Origin: an uncultured Phascolarctobacterium sp. | GTDB taxonomy: Bacteria; Bacillota; Negativicutes; Acidaminococcales; Acidaminococcaceae | DNA length: 7,829 nucleotides | Direction of reading: 5' to 3' | Assembly (NCBI GenBank): GCA_900552855.1 | Contig: USBG01000073.1 | Location: 1 to 7,829 of the forward strand | Shown here: positions 1 through 6,062 of the stretch, piece by piece | How the letters are laid out: each line of letters begins with the position of its first letter | How positions within the stretch are numbered: position 1 is the stretch's first letter | Notes under the pieces: model-generated | Seen by the model: the letters and a program-made list of their open reading frames with translations, nothing else | What the model was told of the DNA's origin: nothing | Database searches by the model: none | Made by a program: the position numbers and the translations under genes

Positions 1-130
1 GCCACATATTCAAGAACTTTTTCATAAATATTGTGAAATATTTAACAGTTTTCACGACATGGACAAATGCGCTCCCACAGTCTCTATCACCTAACGATGT
101 ATAGTCAAAATCATTTATTGACGCCGCCAT
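1..130 (-). CDS. Possible 5' part of an unrecognised gene, cut by the left window edge
   Basis: An ATG at 128-130 on the minus strand opens a frame that stays open for 43 codons to the window edge. It starts MAASINDFDYTSLGDRDC and continues with a mixed hydrophobic/basic stretch (VKTVKYFTIFMKKFLNMW). It lies 17 bases downstream of the stop of the HExxH gene and on the same strand, so it could be the next gene of that operon. The ribosome binding site is weak (AGGCG, 3 bases before the ATG). An in-frame stop sits five codons upstream of the ATG, so the frame cannot start earlier. I do not recognise the peptide. The amino-acid mix is protein-like, but 43 codons is too short to exclude chance. 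Confidence 0.3.
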   Translation of the reverse strand, partial: MAASINDFDYTSLGDRDCGSAFVHVVKTVKYFTIFMKKFLNMW

Positions 131-147
131 GACGCCTAAAACTATAT

Positions 148-1110
148 TTATTTCATATTATTTATGCTTGCTCCTAGCAGCTCATAGGCCTGCTCCCAAT
201 CCATTATTGAGGCCTGCCATATTGTACAAAATAACAGTCTGGCTTCGTGTCTTGGAAGAGCTACAATGCCCTGAGCACCAGCATAGGGCCAATTAGGTTG
301 GATAACATATTCTCCATAGTCTCCAGTTGTAAGCTGTATAGACAGCTTAGGCTCATTTATCTGACACCACAGCACCTGCAAATAACGAGCTAGGCTTTCT
401 TTAACAACTGCTACCTTACCCTTACCAAGGTAAACGCCGCTCCAACACAGCAAAGCCTTATCCAATGAAGCTTTATCTGCAGAAGCAGTCAATCTTGCTT
501 CCATAAATGCAGCATAATGACAAGCATGGGTATATTCATGAACAAGGACGGATTGCAAATATGCCTTCATATCCAAGCCCTGCTTGTAGCAAATAGCTTC
601 TATATTATTCATATATAAGGTTATCCTGCCCTCACTGCTGAACACACCACTCAGCTGTTGTTTAATCTCCAGCTCCTTTACTTTAGCAAGCAACCGCACC
701 AGCTGCTGCCATAGCCTTGATTTAAAGCTTAAATCAGCTATAACATTTATTTCCTTCTCAAGCAGATAATAATCATGTTCTATCTGTAGCCAGACCTTTA
801 TACCACTAGCATCAATAATACGGCCATCTAAAAACAACGCCAGCTTTTCCAAAAAAGCTTTAAGCAATGATTTATGATATGCTGCTATATCTGCTTTTAT
901 AAAGCTATGCTGCAGACGCCTAAGCTCGGCTAACACATTATGCTTATTATATATACCATGTACCTTTACTCTTCTTTCTAAGGATAGACGCAGCTCAGGC
1001 ATAGGATAATTTTCAGGAAAGCGCAGTCCCTGCTCAGCTAAAAAACCTATTGCTGTATCCGCTAACTTCTGCACCAATGGTACATAATCAGCCATCTCCT
1101 TAGCTTTCAT
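148..1110 (-). CDS. Unrecognised protein with HExxH zinc-metallopeptidase signature
   Basis: About 320 residues. The frame is open up to a TTG at 1123-1125, with a GTG next to it. I prefer the ATG at 1108-1110 because GGTGA lies eight bases before it; the longer form would be 325 residues. Numbered from the TTG form, the motif VHEYTHACHY gives H196, E197 and H200, with a further His at 203. A downstream KESLARY places E243 about 43 residues later, in the position of the third (Glu) ligand of gluzincin-type enzymes. The first half is rich in Leu, Lys and Arg and looks helical. I see no signal peptide or membrane span, so it is probably cytoplasmic. Zinc-dependent proteolysis is inferred from the motif only; substrate and family are unknown. 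A TATAAT at 1165-1170 could be its -10 box, but I see no good -35. Confidence 0.72.
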   Translation of the reverse strand: MKAKEMADYVPLVQKLADTAIGFLAEQGLRFPENYPMPELRLSLERRVKVHGIYNKHNVLAELRRLQHSFIKADIAAYHKSLLKAFLEKLALFLDGRIIDASGIKVWLQIEHDYYLLEKEINVIADLSFKSRLWQQLVRLLAKVKELEIKQQLSGVFSSEGRITLYMNNIEAICYKQGLDMKAYLQSVLVHEYTHACHYAAFMEARLTASADKASLDKALLCWSGVYLGKGKVAVVKESLARYLQVLWCQINEPKLSIQLTTGDYGEYVIQPNWPYAGAQGIVALPRHEARLLFCTIWQASIMDWEQAYELLGASINNMK

Positions 1111-1227
1111 TGCAAGCTTCACCAACCTTTGAATATCTAGCTTAAAATGTACACATAACCATAAATTATAGTATTTTTACACTTTTCCATTATCCTTAGC
1201 TTATCATTTTTCCCTATCTTGCGCAAC

Positions 1228-1250
1228 AAAAGCATACCCTACTTGCTTTT
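1228..1250. repeat. Inverted repeat between divergent genes
   Basis: Arms AAAAGCA (1228-1234) and TGCTTTT (1244-1250) are exact complements around a 9-base spacer. The repeat lies between the HExxH gene (minus) and the 73-codon gene (plus), about 33 bases upstream of the latter's -35 box. It could be a shared operator. It has no T-run that would make it a convincing terminator. In A/T-rich DNA a 7-bp pair can also be chance. Confidence 0.3.
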
Positions 1251-1282
1251 AGCATAGCTATAACTGTACAAAAGTTACACTA

Positions 1283-1311
1283 TTCACTTCATACCATTTA
1301 TATGCTAAAAT
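1283..1311 (+). promoter_or_regulatory. Promoter of the 73-codon gene
   Basis: The -35 box TTCACT (1283-1288) is separated by 17 bp from the -10 box TAAAAT (1306-1311), which is extended by TGC directly in front (1303-1305). Transcription should begin near 1318, leaving a leader of under 20 bases with little room for a regulatory RNA. The extended -10 nonamer TGCTAAAAT is identical to that in the promoter of the M20 peptidase. Confidence 0.7.
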
Positions 1312-1335
1312 AGAAGAAAAAACAGGAGGCAAATT

Positions 1336-1557
1336 ATGGAGCAAAATATCTATACTTATGCTGCCAACTCAACCATTCCCTTACTCTTTGACGACGGACA
1401 TGGTGATTACAACCGCAGCTACGAACGTAACGATGATGATTTTGATTATGCAGATTATTCTACTGACCACCGAGATAATAACTTCCGCAATTTTGAAAAG
1501 AAACGCCGTAAAACAAAAAAAGAAATCATCGAAGACATGCTTAAACGTTGGGATTAA
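1336..1557 (+). CDS. Small charged hypothetical protein, 73 residues
   Basis: The gene is supported by a full set of signals: an extended -10 promoter just upstream, a perfect AGGAGG at 1324-1329 six bases before the ATG, and a hairpin terminator starting four bases after the stop codon. The protein has three parts: an uncharged N-terminus with NSTIPLLFDD (residues 11-20), a strongly acidic, Tyr- and Asn-rich middle (roughly 19-50, including DDDFDYADY), and a basic C-terminus (FEKKRRKTKKEIIEDMLKRW, about 53-72) that looks like an amphipathic helix. It has no cysteine, membrane span or signal peptide. The acidic middle is probably disordered. I do not recognise a family. The charge segregation would fit a small binding or adaptor protein, but that is a guess. 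It is the only plus-strand gene in the window and is monocistronic. Confidence 0.8.
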   Translation: MEQNIYTYAANSTIPLLFDDGHGDYNRSYERNDDDFDYADYSTDHRDNNFRNFEKKRRKTKKEIIEDMLKRWD

Positions 1558-1560
1558 AAA

Positions 1561-1598
1561 ACGCCTGCCAGAAAATTTACTGGCAAGCGTCTTTTTTT
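1561..1598. terminator. Bidirectional terminator shared by convergent genes
   Basis: Arms 1561-1571 and 1580-1590 form an 11-bp stem with an 8-base loop, followed on the plus strand by seven T (1592-1598). On the minus strand the same hairpin is followed by a run of T copied from the A-run at 1556-1560. The single non-Watson-Crick position is a C-A mismatch in plus-strand RNA but a G-U pair in minus-strand RNA, so the stem is intact only in the minus-strand transcript. It ends the 73-codon gene and probably also the peptidase transcript arriving from 1735. Confidence 0.88.
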
Positions 1599-1734
1599 AT
1601 GCTTAAAAAGCTATATTAAGTTTATCAACAAAACAATATTTCCAACTTTTTAGCTTAGCTAGCAAATAACCTCTTCTAGTGTAGTTTATAAACCGAAGAA
1701 GTATTGTAACAACCATAGAGTGAAGGTATGAAAA

Positions 1735-2859
1735 TTATTTTTTTGCTGCTTCAGTTACAATTTGGTATACCCAACGAGCAGTGTTATACAAATCCTCTTC
1801 CTTCAAATACTCATCGGTGGTATGCACGTTGCTCATACCAGTTGCCAGCAGTGCACAAGGCAAGCCATAGCCACATAAATAGTTGCCATCACTGCAGCCA
1901 CCTGTTGTTTTAAATTCTACGGAAAAGCCTAGCTTTTCAGCAGCCTTAGCTGCCAGCTTAACGCAATCATGGTCAGTGCTTACAGAAACAGCAGGAGATC
2001 CTTCAACAACCTCAAATTCAACCTTGCCATTGCCGGCTTCAACAACCTCTTTAATCAAAGCAATAGTATTGTCCTTTAATTGCTCCAGCTTAGGAACATT
2101 TAAGGAACGCATGTCGATAACAAATTTAGCTTCGGGGCAAACTATATTGCTGCCTAAGCCTGCATTGAAAACACCAACATTAAAGGTTGTTTCTTCATCG
2201 ATACGACCATAAGCAGGCAGCTTGCTTAAAGCTTCAGCAGCCAGCATAATGGAGTTTACGCCTTCCTCAGGAGCAATACCAGCATGAGCAGCCTTACCCT
2301 TAACGGTTACATAAATATCGTACAGCTTAGGAGCAGCATAGGTAATTTCACCAGGTGCGCCACCAATATCCATGCAATAGCCAAAATCAGCCTTAATCCA
2401 CTCCTTATCCATATTTACAACACCAAGGCAGCCAATTTCTTCACTAACAGTAAAGCACAGCTGAATATCACCATGGTCAGCGCCATTTTCCTTCAAAGCA
2501 CGCACCGCCTCTAACATAGCAGCCACACCAACCTTATCGTCACCGCCTAAGGTAGTAGTGCCATCAGAATACAGCACGCCATCCTTACGAACAACCTTGG
2601 TACCAGTTGTAGGAGCAACAGAGTCCATATGTGCTTCAAAAAACAATACAGGTGCATCAGGAACATTGCCCTTTACATAGGCCCACACATTGCCACAGGT
2701 GCCACCTGTTTTAAGATGTGCATTATCCATCTCCGGCTCCAGGCCAAGCTCGCGCAGCTTAGCCATAATCAGCTCTGCCTCCTGCTTTTCGTCTTTACTG
2801 GGGCATGGAACGCTAACCAGCTCTATAAATTCATTAAGCATTCTTTCTTCATTAATCAT
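1735..2859 (-). CDS. M20-family peptidase, PepT-like (tripeptide aminopeptidase-like)
   Basis: A 374-residue cytoplasmic di-zinc aminopeptidase/deacylase of the M20 family, closest by eye to the PepT-like group (Bacillus YqjE type) rather than classical PepT. All metal and catalytic residues are visible: H77 and D79 in EAHMDSV, bridging D107 in GGDDK, general base E140 with E141 in SEEIG, D164 in YCMDIGG, and H346 in SNVHTTDE. H192 in KGKAAHAG lies in the dimerisation (lid) domain, about residues 180-290. The expected role is release of N-terminal residues from short peptides, or hydrolysis of a related amide; the exact substrate cannot be read from sequence. The start is fixed by GAGGTGAT at 2863-2870, three bases before the ATG. 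It has its own promoter at 2990-3018 and a hairpin-bearing leader of about 120 bases. Full length, no defects seen. Confidence 0.93.
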   Translation of the reverse strand: MINEERMLNEFIELVSVPCPSKDEKQEAELIMAKLRELGLEPEMDNAHLKTGGTCGNVWAYVKGNVPDAPVLFFEAHMDSVAPTTGTKVVRKDGVLYSDGTTTLGGDDKVGVAAMLEAVRALKENGADHGDIQLCFTVSEEIGCLGVVNMDKEWIKADFGYCMDIGGAPGEITYAAPKLYDIYVTVKGKAAHAGIAPEEGVNSIMLAAEALSKLPAYGRIDEETTFNVGVFNAGLGSNIVCPEAKFVIDMRSLNVPKLEQLKDNTIALIKEVVEAGNGKVEFEVVEGSPAVSVSTDHDCVKLAAKAAEKLGFSVEFKTTGGCSDGNYLCGYGLPCALLATGMSNVHTTDEYLKEEDLYNTARWVYQIVTEAAKK

Positions 2860-2884
2860 GGTATCACCTCATCAAGATATTTCT

Positions 2885-2900
2885 TTTAGCTTCAACTAAA
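2885..2900 (-). other. Small second hairpin in the peptidase leader
   Basis: TTTAG and CTAAA (minus-strand RNA) form a 5-bp stem with a 6-base loop, just upstream of the ribosome binding site. A different pairing is possible between TTCAA and TTGAA in the same stretch, and it would exclude part of this stem. The stems are short and A/U-rich, so the structure is weak evidence. Confidence 0.25.
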
Positions 2901-2927
2901 GCATTGAAAGTTAATCCTAAATATAAA

Positions 2928-2969
2928 GGGACGCGATATGAACTGCAATACAGTCACTACCAACGCCCC
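2928..2969 (-). promoter_or_regulatory. Structured leader hairpin of the peptidase gene (possible attenuator)
   Basis: In the minus-strand transcript GGGGCG (2964-2969) pairs with CGTCCC (2928-2933; one G-U) and encloses a second stem, ACTG/CAGT, with a 5-base loop (2942-2954). The closing side is followed by TTTATATTT. The element starts about 15 bases after the predicted transcription start and about 70 bases before the ATG. It could be a leaky terminator/attenuator, a protein-binding site or only a stabilising 5' hairpin. It is too small and does not match a riboswitch consensus that I can recall. Confidence 0.4.
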
Positions 2970-2989
2970 TCAAAATCAACAGTAATATT

Positions 2990-3018
2990 ATTTTAGCACA
3001 TGTTAAACCATTCTTCAA
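2990..3018 (-). promoter_or_regulatory. Promoter of the PepT-like gene
   Basis: Read on the minus strand: -35 TTGAAG (3013-3018), a 17-bp spacer, and -10 TAAAAT (2990-2995) extended by TGC (2996-2998). The predicted transcription start is near 2983, giving a leader of roughly 120 bases. A 5-bp inverted repeat ATTGC/GCAAT (3039-3053) lies about 20 bases upstream of the -35 box and could be a regulator site, but it is short. Confidence 0.72.
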
Positions 3019-3244
3019 CAACAGCATTACTCCAACCAATTGCTACCTGCAATATGGCATCTTGCTTTCAATATTGTAATCAACTGCTCTACAATCACAT
3101 TAAGTAAATGCACTGCTAAAATATAAAGCCTAAAATAATCTCAAGACAACCTTTCTAAAGCTAATCAGAAAAACGCTTTCTAAGTACAGATCATCTAAGA
3201 TTTTTAGATTTATTTCAGTTTTAAACAATACAAAACTTATGCTG
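3019..3244. other. Intergenic stretch with no gene or clear signal
   Basis: This lies between the L,D-transpeptidase stop and the peptidase promoter. I see no credible open frame. Weak inverted repeats are present: ATCTAA/TTAGAT (3193-3209, 5-base loop) about 36 bases after the transpeptidase stop, and ATTGTA/TACAAT (3073-3095, 11-base spacer). Neither has a T-run on the minus strand, so no convincing terminator for the transpeptidase transcript was found. Read-through into the peptidase gene is possible. Confidence 0.5.
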
Positions 3245-3946
3245 CTATTCCTCGATAACGACTTTTGTGCCAACATTTACCAGCTTCTTCAACACCTCAA
3301 CCTGAGAATTCTCTAAACGGATACATCCCTCTGAGGCCAAAGTACCGATTGACGCAGGATCATGAGTACCATGAATACCAATACCTCCCCATTGCCCCTT
3401 GCTCATCTCATCAGTATTGATGCTGATAAACCAGGGACCATAAGCTCCCTCAATAACACCCTTACCGTCGCCAAAATCGTGAGTCCAATAGGAAGCATCA
3501 CAAATTTCATCAACATAGAAGGTGCCTGTGGGAGTCTTCATATCTCCTTCCTTTTCCTTCTGACCAGGATTTTTACCTAATGCGCAGCCAGCACTAAACA
3601 CTTCCTTGCCCTCATTATTGTAGTAATAAAGCTTGAATTCACTCTTTTTGATATAAATGTAGGATTTGTCATTTTTCTTTTCTACAACAGCCGAAGAATC
3701 CTTAACTGACTCATTAGACTTTAAAGCTCCTGTCTGATTAGTATCAACCTTTTCTGTATCCTTAGCAACATCTTTCTTTGCTGTATTTTCAGTTATCTCT
3801 TGTTTAACCTCTACAGTAGGAGCAGGCGCCTCCACCACCTTGTCAACCTTTCCATCCACACCATTATCAGCGCCAAAATATTGCAGCGCCCCAATGCCCA
3901 AACCAGCACACACCAACGCCGCACCAATAATAGTAATCTTATTCAT
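3245..3946 (-). CDS. L,D-transpeptidase (YkuD domain), membrane-anchored
   Basis: 233 residues. Residues 4-24 form a hydrophobic signal-anchor or signal peptide. Residues about 30-94 are a low-complexity linker rich in Lys, Glu, Asp, Val and Thr that probably spans part of the cell wall. Residues about 96-232 form the YkuD catalytic domain. The active-site signature is complete: H192 in GIHGTHD and S205, C208 and R210 in SEGCIR. The enzyme should act outside the membrane, making 3-3 peptide cross-links in peptidoglycan or attaching a protein to the wall. The catalytic Cys attacks the L,D bond of the donor stem peptide. The start is set by GGAGG at 3954-3958, seven bases before the ATG. It is a single-gene unit with its own promoter. 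Which of the cross-linking, anchoring or stress roles applies cannot be told from sequence. Confidence 0.92.
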   Translation of the reverse strand: MNKITIIGAALVCAGLGIGALQYFGADNGVDGKVDKVVEAPAPTVEVKQEITENTAKKDVAKDTEKVDTNQTGALKSNESVKDSSAVVEKKNDKSYIYIKKSEFKLYYYNNEGKEVFSAGCALGKNPGQKEKEGDMKTPTGTFYVDEICDASYWTHDFGDGKGVIEGAYGPWFISINTDEMSKGQWGGIGIHGTHDPASIGTLASEGCIRLENSQVEVLKKLVNVGTKVVIEE

Positions 3947-3989
3947 ATATATACCTCCATAATTGGGTTTATTCTATTAATTATGTAGT

Positions 3990-4018
3990 ATTCTACTATA
4001 AATTAATAAAGCAGGCAA
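3990..4018 (-). promoter_or_regulatory. Promoter of the L,D-transpeptidase gene
   Basis: On the minus strand: -35 TTGCCT (4013-4018), an A/T-rich 17-bp spacer, and -10 TAGAAT (3990-3995). Predicted transcription start near 3983, with a leader of about 37 bases. It lies just past the terminator of the efflux gene, so the two units are insulated. Confidence 0.65.
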
Positions 4019-4031
4019 TTATGCTGATAAT

Positions 4032-4080
4032 AAAAAACGGTGGAAATTTACCTGATGATAAAGATCCACCATTTTTATTT
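4032..4080. terminator. Terminator of the marR-MATE unit
   Basis: GGTGGA (4039-4044) pairs with TCCACC (4065-4070). A second helix, TTTA/TAAA (4047-4050 with 4059-4062), continues inside after a 2+2 internal loop, leaving an 8-base loop. In the minus-strand transcript the hairpin is followed by G and six U (from the A-run 4032-4037). On the plus strand it is followed by ATTTTTATTTTT, so it could work both ways. It begins about 30 bases after the MATE stop codon. Confidence 0.85.
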
Positions 4081-4110
4081 TTAGACTGATTTTTTATTTT
4101 ACATATCAGC

Positions 4111-5448
4111 TTAATCATAGCAATATCTTGTACGCATTTTATGGATAAAGCCTATACCTACTACTGCAGCCATCAGCTCTGCTAATACTACAGAGCCCCA
4201 AATACCATCCACACCAAAAATTATGGGCAGCATGATGATGGCAGTGGTTTCAAACACCAACGTACGCAGGAAAGCTACCATAGCGGACACAGTACCATTA
4301 TTAAGAGCTGTAAAGAATGAGGAGGCAAATACTGCCATACCCATGAACAGGAACGCAAAGGAGTACACAAAGAAGCCGTGAGTAGTAATTCTCATAAGTT
4401 CCTCATCATAACCAACATAAAGCTTAGCGATAGGATAAGCTAAAAGCTCCGATAAAGTAAAGATGCTTGTTGAGAATAAACCTACAACAACAATACTCTT
4501 TTTTAACAGACTCTTTAACTCATCGTGATTACGTGCTCCGTAATGATAGCCAATTACAGGAACGATACCACTGGAATAACCATTAAAAATAGAGGTAACA
4601 ATCATACTGATATACATCAGCACGCCGTAAGCCGCTACGCCGTTTTCGCCAGCATATTTCAGCAGCTGAACGTTGTACAAAATACTGCCAAAGGAGGCAG
4701 ACATACCGGACACAAGCTCGGATGAGCCGTTGGCAAAGCCTTGAAAGATAGCCTTAAAGTCTATAACTGGCTTTGTTAAGCGTAATATACTGCTGTTTTT
4801 TCTAGCAAAGTAGATGATGGGAAATACACCGCCAACCAGCTGACCAATAGCAGATGCCGCCGCAGCGCCTGCTATACCCCATTCAAAGACTACGATAAAC
4901 AGTGCGTCTAAAACGATATTAGTAACACCGGAGGCAATGGTTACCCAAAGACCTAGCTTAGGCTTTTCCGCAGTTATAAAGAACAGTTGGAACACATACA
5001 GCAAAATCCAAGCTGTCAATGCCAAAATAAAGATGTGACCATAAACAAGGCTTTGCTCCAATAGCTCACCATCTGCGCCAAACCATCTTACCAAGGGCTC
5101 CATAAAGAAGTAGCCAAAGATAGTCATAAACACGCCAAAGATTATAGAAATGTACACAAACAACGAGAATAAGCCATTAGCACGCTTTTTATCGCCCTCA
5201 CCCAGGGTTTTAGAGACTAATGCACTGCCGCCTGCACCAAACATATAGCCAAACATTGCAAATATGTATAATACCGGCATGATAAAGTTGATGGCGGCCA
5301 AGGATGTTTTGCCAATATAGTTGGAAACGAAGATACCATCTATGACACCATACATAGAGGTACAAATCATCATTACGATGGAAGGAATAGTAAATCTTAA
5401 AAGCTTTTTATAAGTAAAATGATCGGATAATTTAATAGTATTCTTCAT
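4111..5448 (-). CDS. MATE-family multidrug/Na+ (H+) antiporter
   Basis: 445 residues from the ATG at 5446-5448. The frame extends to a TTG at 5458-5460, but GGTGAT is then inside the coding sequence and sits four bases before the ATG, so the ATG start fits better. The protein is almost all hydrophobic helices, consistent with the 12-span MATE fold of two six-helix halves, and its length is usual for the family. Visible family features are DGIFVSNYIG (37-46) in helix 1, GAGGSALVSKTLGEGD (71-86) after helix 2, and YHYGARN (301-307), the second-half counterpart of that loop. By eye it fits the DinF/MepA-like branch. It should export cationic drugs or metabolites across the inner membrane using an ion gradient. 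It lies 97 bases behind the marR gene on the same strand, with no convincing promoter between, so the two are probably co-transcribed and repressed by the MarR protein. Substrate unknown. Confidence 0.92.
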   Translation of the reverse strand: MKNTIKLSDHFTYKKLLRFTIPSIVMMICTSMYGVIDGIFVSNYIGKTSLAAINFIMPVLYIFAMFGYMFGAGGSALVSKTLGEGDKKRANGLFSLFVYISIIFGVFMTIFGYFFMEPLVRWFGADGELLEQSLVYGHIFILALTAWILLYVFQLFFITAEKPKLGLWVTIASGVTNIVLDALFIVVFEWGIAGAAAASAIGQLVGGVFPIIYFARKNSSILRLTKPVIDFKAIFQGFANGSSELVSGMSASFGSILYNVQLLKYAGENGVAAYGVLMYISMIVTSIFNGYSSGIVPVIGYHYGARNHDELKSLLKKSIVVVGLFSTSIFTLSELLAYPIAKLYVGYDEELMRITTHGFFVYSFAFLFMGMAVFASSFFTALNNGTVSAMVAFLRTLVFETTAIIMLPIIFGVDGIWGSVVLAELMAAVVGIGFIHKMRTRYCYD

Positions 5449-5545
5449 GATAATCACCAATCAGTCAGAGAAGCACTCTTCCCTGCTGATCCTACAACAA
5501 ACGACAATATTTTAAGCACTAGATTTATATATTACAGCTACCATA

Positions 5546-5986
5546 CTATTTCTTTTGATGCTCCTCCTCAAATGCTTCCTTAATGCTACGTCCAAAAAAC
5601 TCAATAGCATCAACAAACTCCACAGAATATTTTGCAACAGTCTTTTGCAGTGCCTTTTGCTCTGCCTCATATACGAAGGCTAAAAAACCTTTAGCATATT
5701 CCCTGCCAGTATCCGTAAGCATTATCTGCATTTCTCTACGCTTGCCGGGAATGGCACTCATAGTTAAATAGCCTTCCTTTTCCCAACGCTTAACAATAGT
5801 ATTGACTGATGTTTTGGGCACCAGCCACTCCTCCGATATCTCTCTTTGGGAATGGAATTCTCCATCGTCCAAGGCATACATTACGCACAGCTCTGCTCTT
5901 GATACTCTTTTCTTGTTAAAGCTTAAAAAATAAGCCTCATCAATGTTATATAAAGAGCGGTTTAATCTTCTTGCTATTTCTTTCAT
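5546..5986 (-). CDS. MarR-family transcriptional regulator of the efflux pair
   Basis: 146 residues, the normal length for MarR proteins. The winged helix-turn-helix covers about residues 29-95: the recognition region SQREISEEWLVPKTSVNTIV (46-65), then KRWEKEGYLTM, and a wing at about 77-94 with GKRREMQIMLTDTG matching the usual MarR wing and LTxxG ending. N- and C-terminal helices (3-25 and 96-140) form the dimer interface. The start is set by AAGGGGTGA at 5991-5999, four bases before the ATG. Proteins of this family bind palindromic operators as dimers and release DNA on binding small ligands. Two palindromes in its own promoter point to autorepression together with control of the MATE gene downstream. 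It is the first gene of the pair. The inducer is unknown. Confidence 0.92.
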   Translation of the reverse strand: MKEIARRLNRSLYNIDEAYFLSFNKKRVSRAELCVMYALDDGEFHSQREISEEWLVPKTSVNTIVKRWEKEGYLTMSAIPGKRREMQIMLTDTGREYAKGFLAFVYEAEQKALQKTVAKYSVEFVDAIEFFGRSIKEAFEEEHQKK

Positions 5987-6003
5987 TATCTCACCCCTTA
6001 ATT

Positions 6004-6027
6004 TTAAAGTACGTTATCGTACTTTAA
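6004..6027. promoter_or_regulatory. Operator O1 over the marR transcription start
   Basis: A perfect inverted repeat with 10-base arms TTAAAGTACG (6004-6013) and CGTACTTTAA (6018-6027) around TTAT. It touches the -10 box (6027-6032) and covers the predicted start near 6020. A bound dimer would block promoter opening. Size and symmetry suit a MarR dimer site. Confidence 0.78.
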
Positions 6028-6055
6028 TTATAATTCGAGTACGTACTTTAGTCAA
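6027..6055 (-). promoter_or_regulatory. Strong marR promoter
   Basis: On the minus strand: -35 TTGACT (6050-6055), exactly 17 bp, then -10 TATAAT (6027-6032). This is the best promoter match in the window. Such strength with operators in the spacer and at the start suggests a promoter kept off by repression rather than one needing activation. Leader about 34 bases. Confidence 0.88.
6036..6049. promoter_or_regulatory. Operator O2 within the marR -35/-10 spacer
   Basis: AGTACGTACT (6038-6047) is a perfect 10-bp palindrome. Its right side continues as CGTACTTT (6042-6049), identical to the O1 half-site; the left side is CGAGTACG and differs in the outer bases. The two half-sites overlap by two bases here, whereas in O1 they are four apart. 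Confidence 0.6.
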
Positions 6056-6062
6056 AACGTCC

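Noticed and set aside
1358..1606. An 82-codon plus-strand frame overlapping the 73-codon gene
   Set aside because: It has no ribosome binding site, runs through the terminator hairpin, and is in a different frame from the gene that has all expression signals.
1629..1734. A terminator just behind the peptidase stop codon
   Set aside because: Only short A/T stems (for example TAGC/GCTA) without a following T-run on the minus strand were found. The hairpin at 1561-1590 is a far better candidate.
2919..2969. T-box-like ending (CGTCCC then a U-rich tract) in the peptidase leader
   Set aside because: The predicted leader upstream of it is far too short for a T-box specifier stem, and the conserved T-box bulge sequence is absent.
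2917..3027. A 36-codon hydrophobic open frame on the minus strand (starts MLLLKNGLTC)
   Set aside because: Its GGAG lies too close to the ATG, it starts upstream of the predicted promoter's transcription start, and the frame runs through the -10 box and leader hairpin. Those signals explain the stretch better.
5449..5545. Separate promoter for the MATE gene in the gap behind marR
   Set aside because: A TAAAAT is present but no hexamer at the right distance resembles a -35 box. Co-transcription with marR is simpler.
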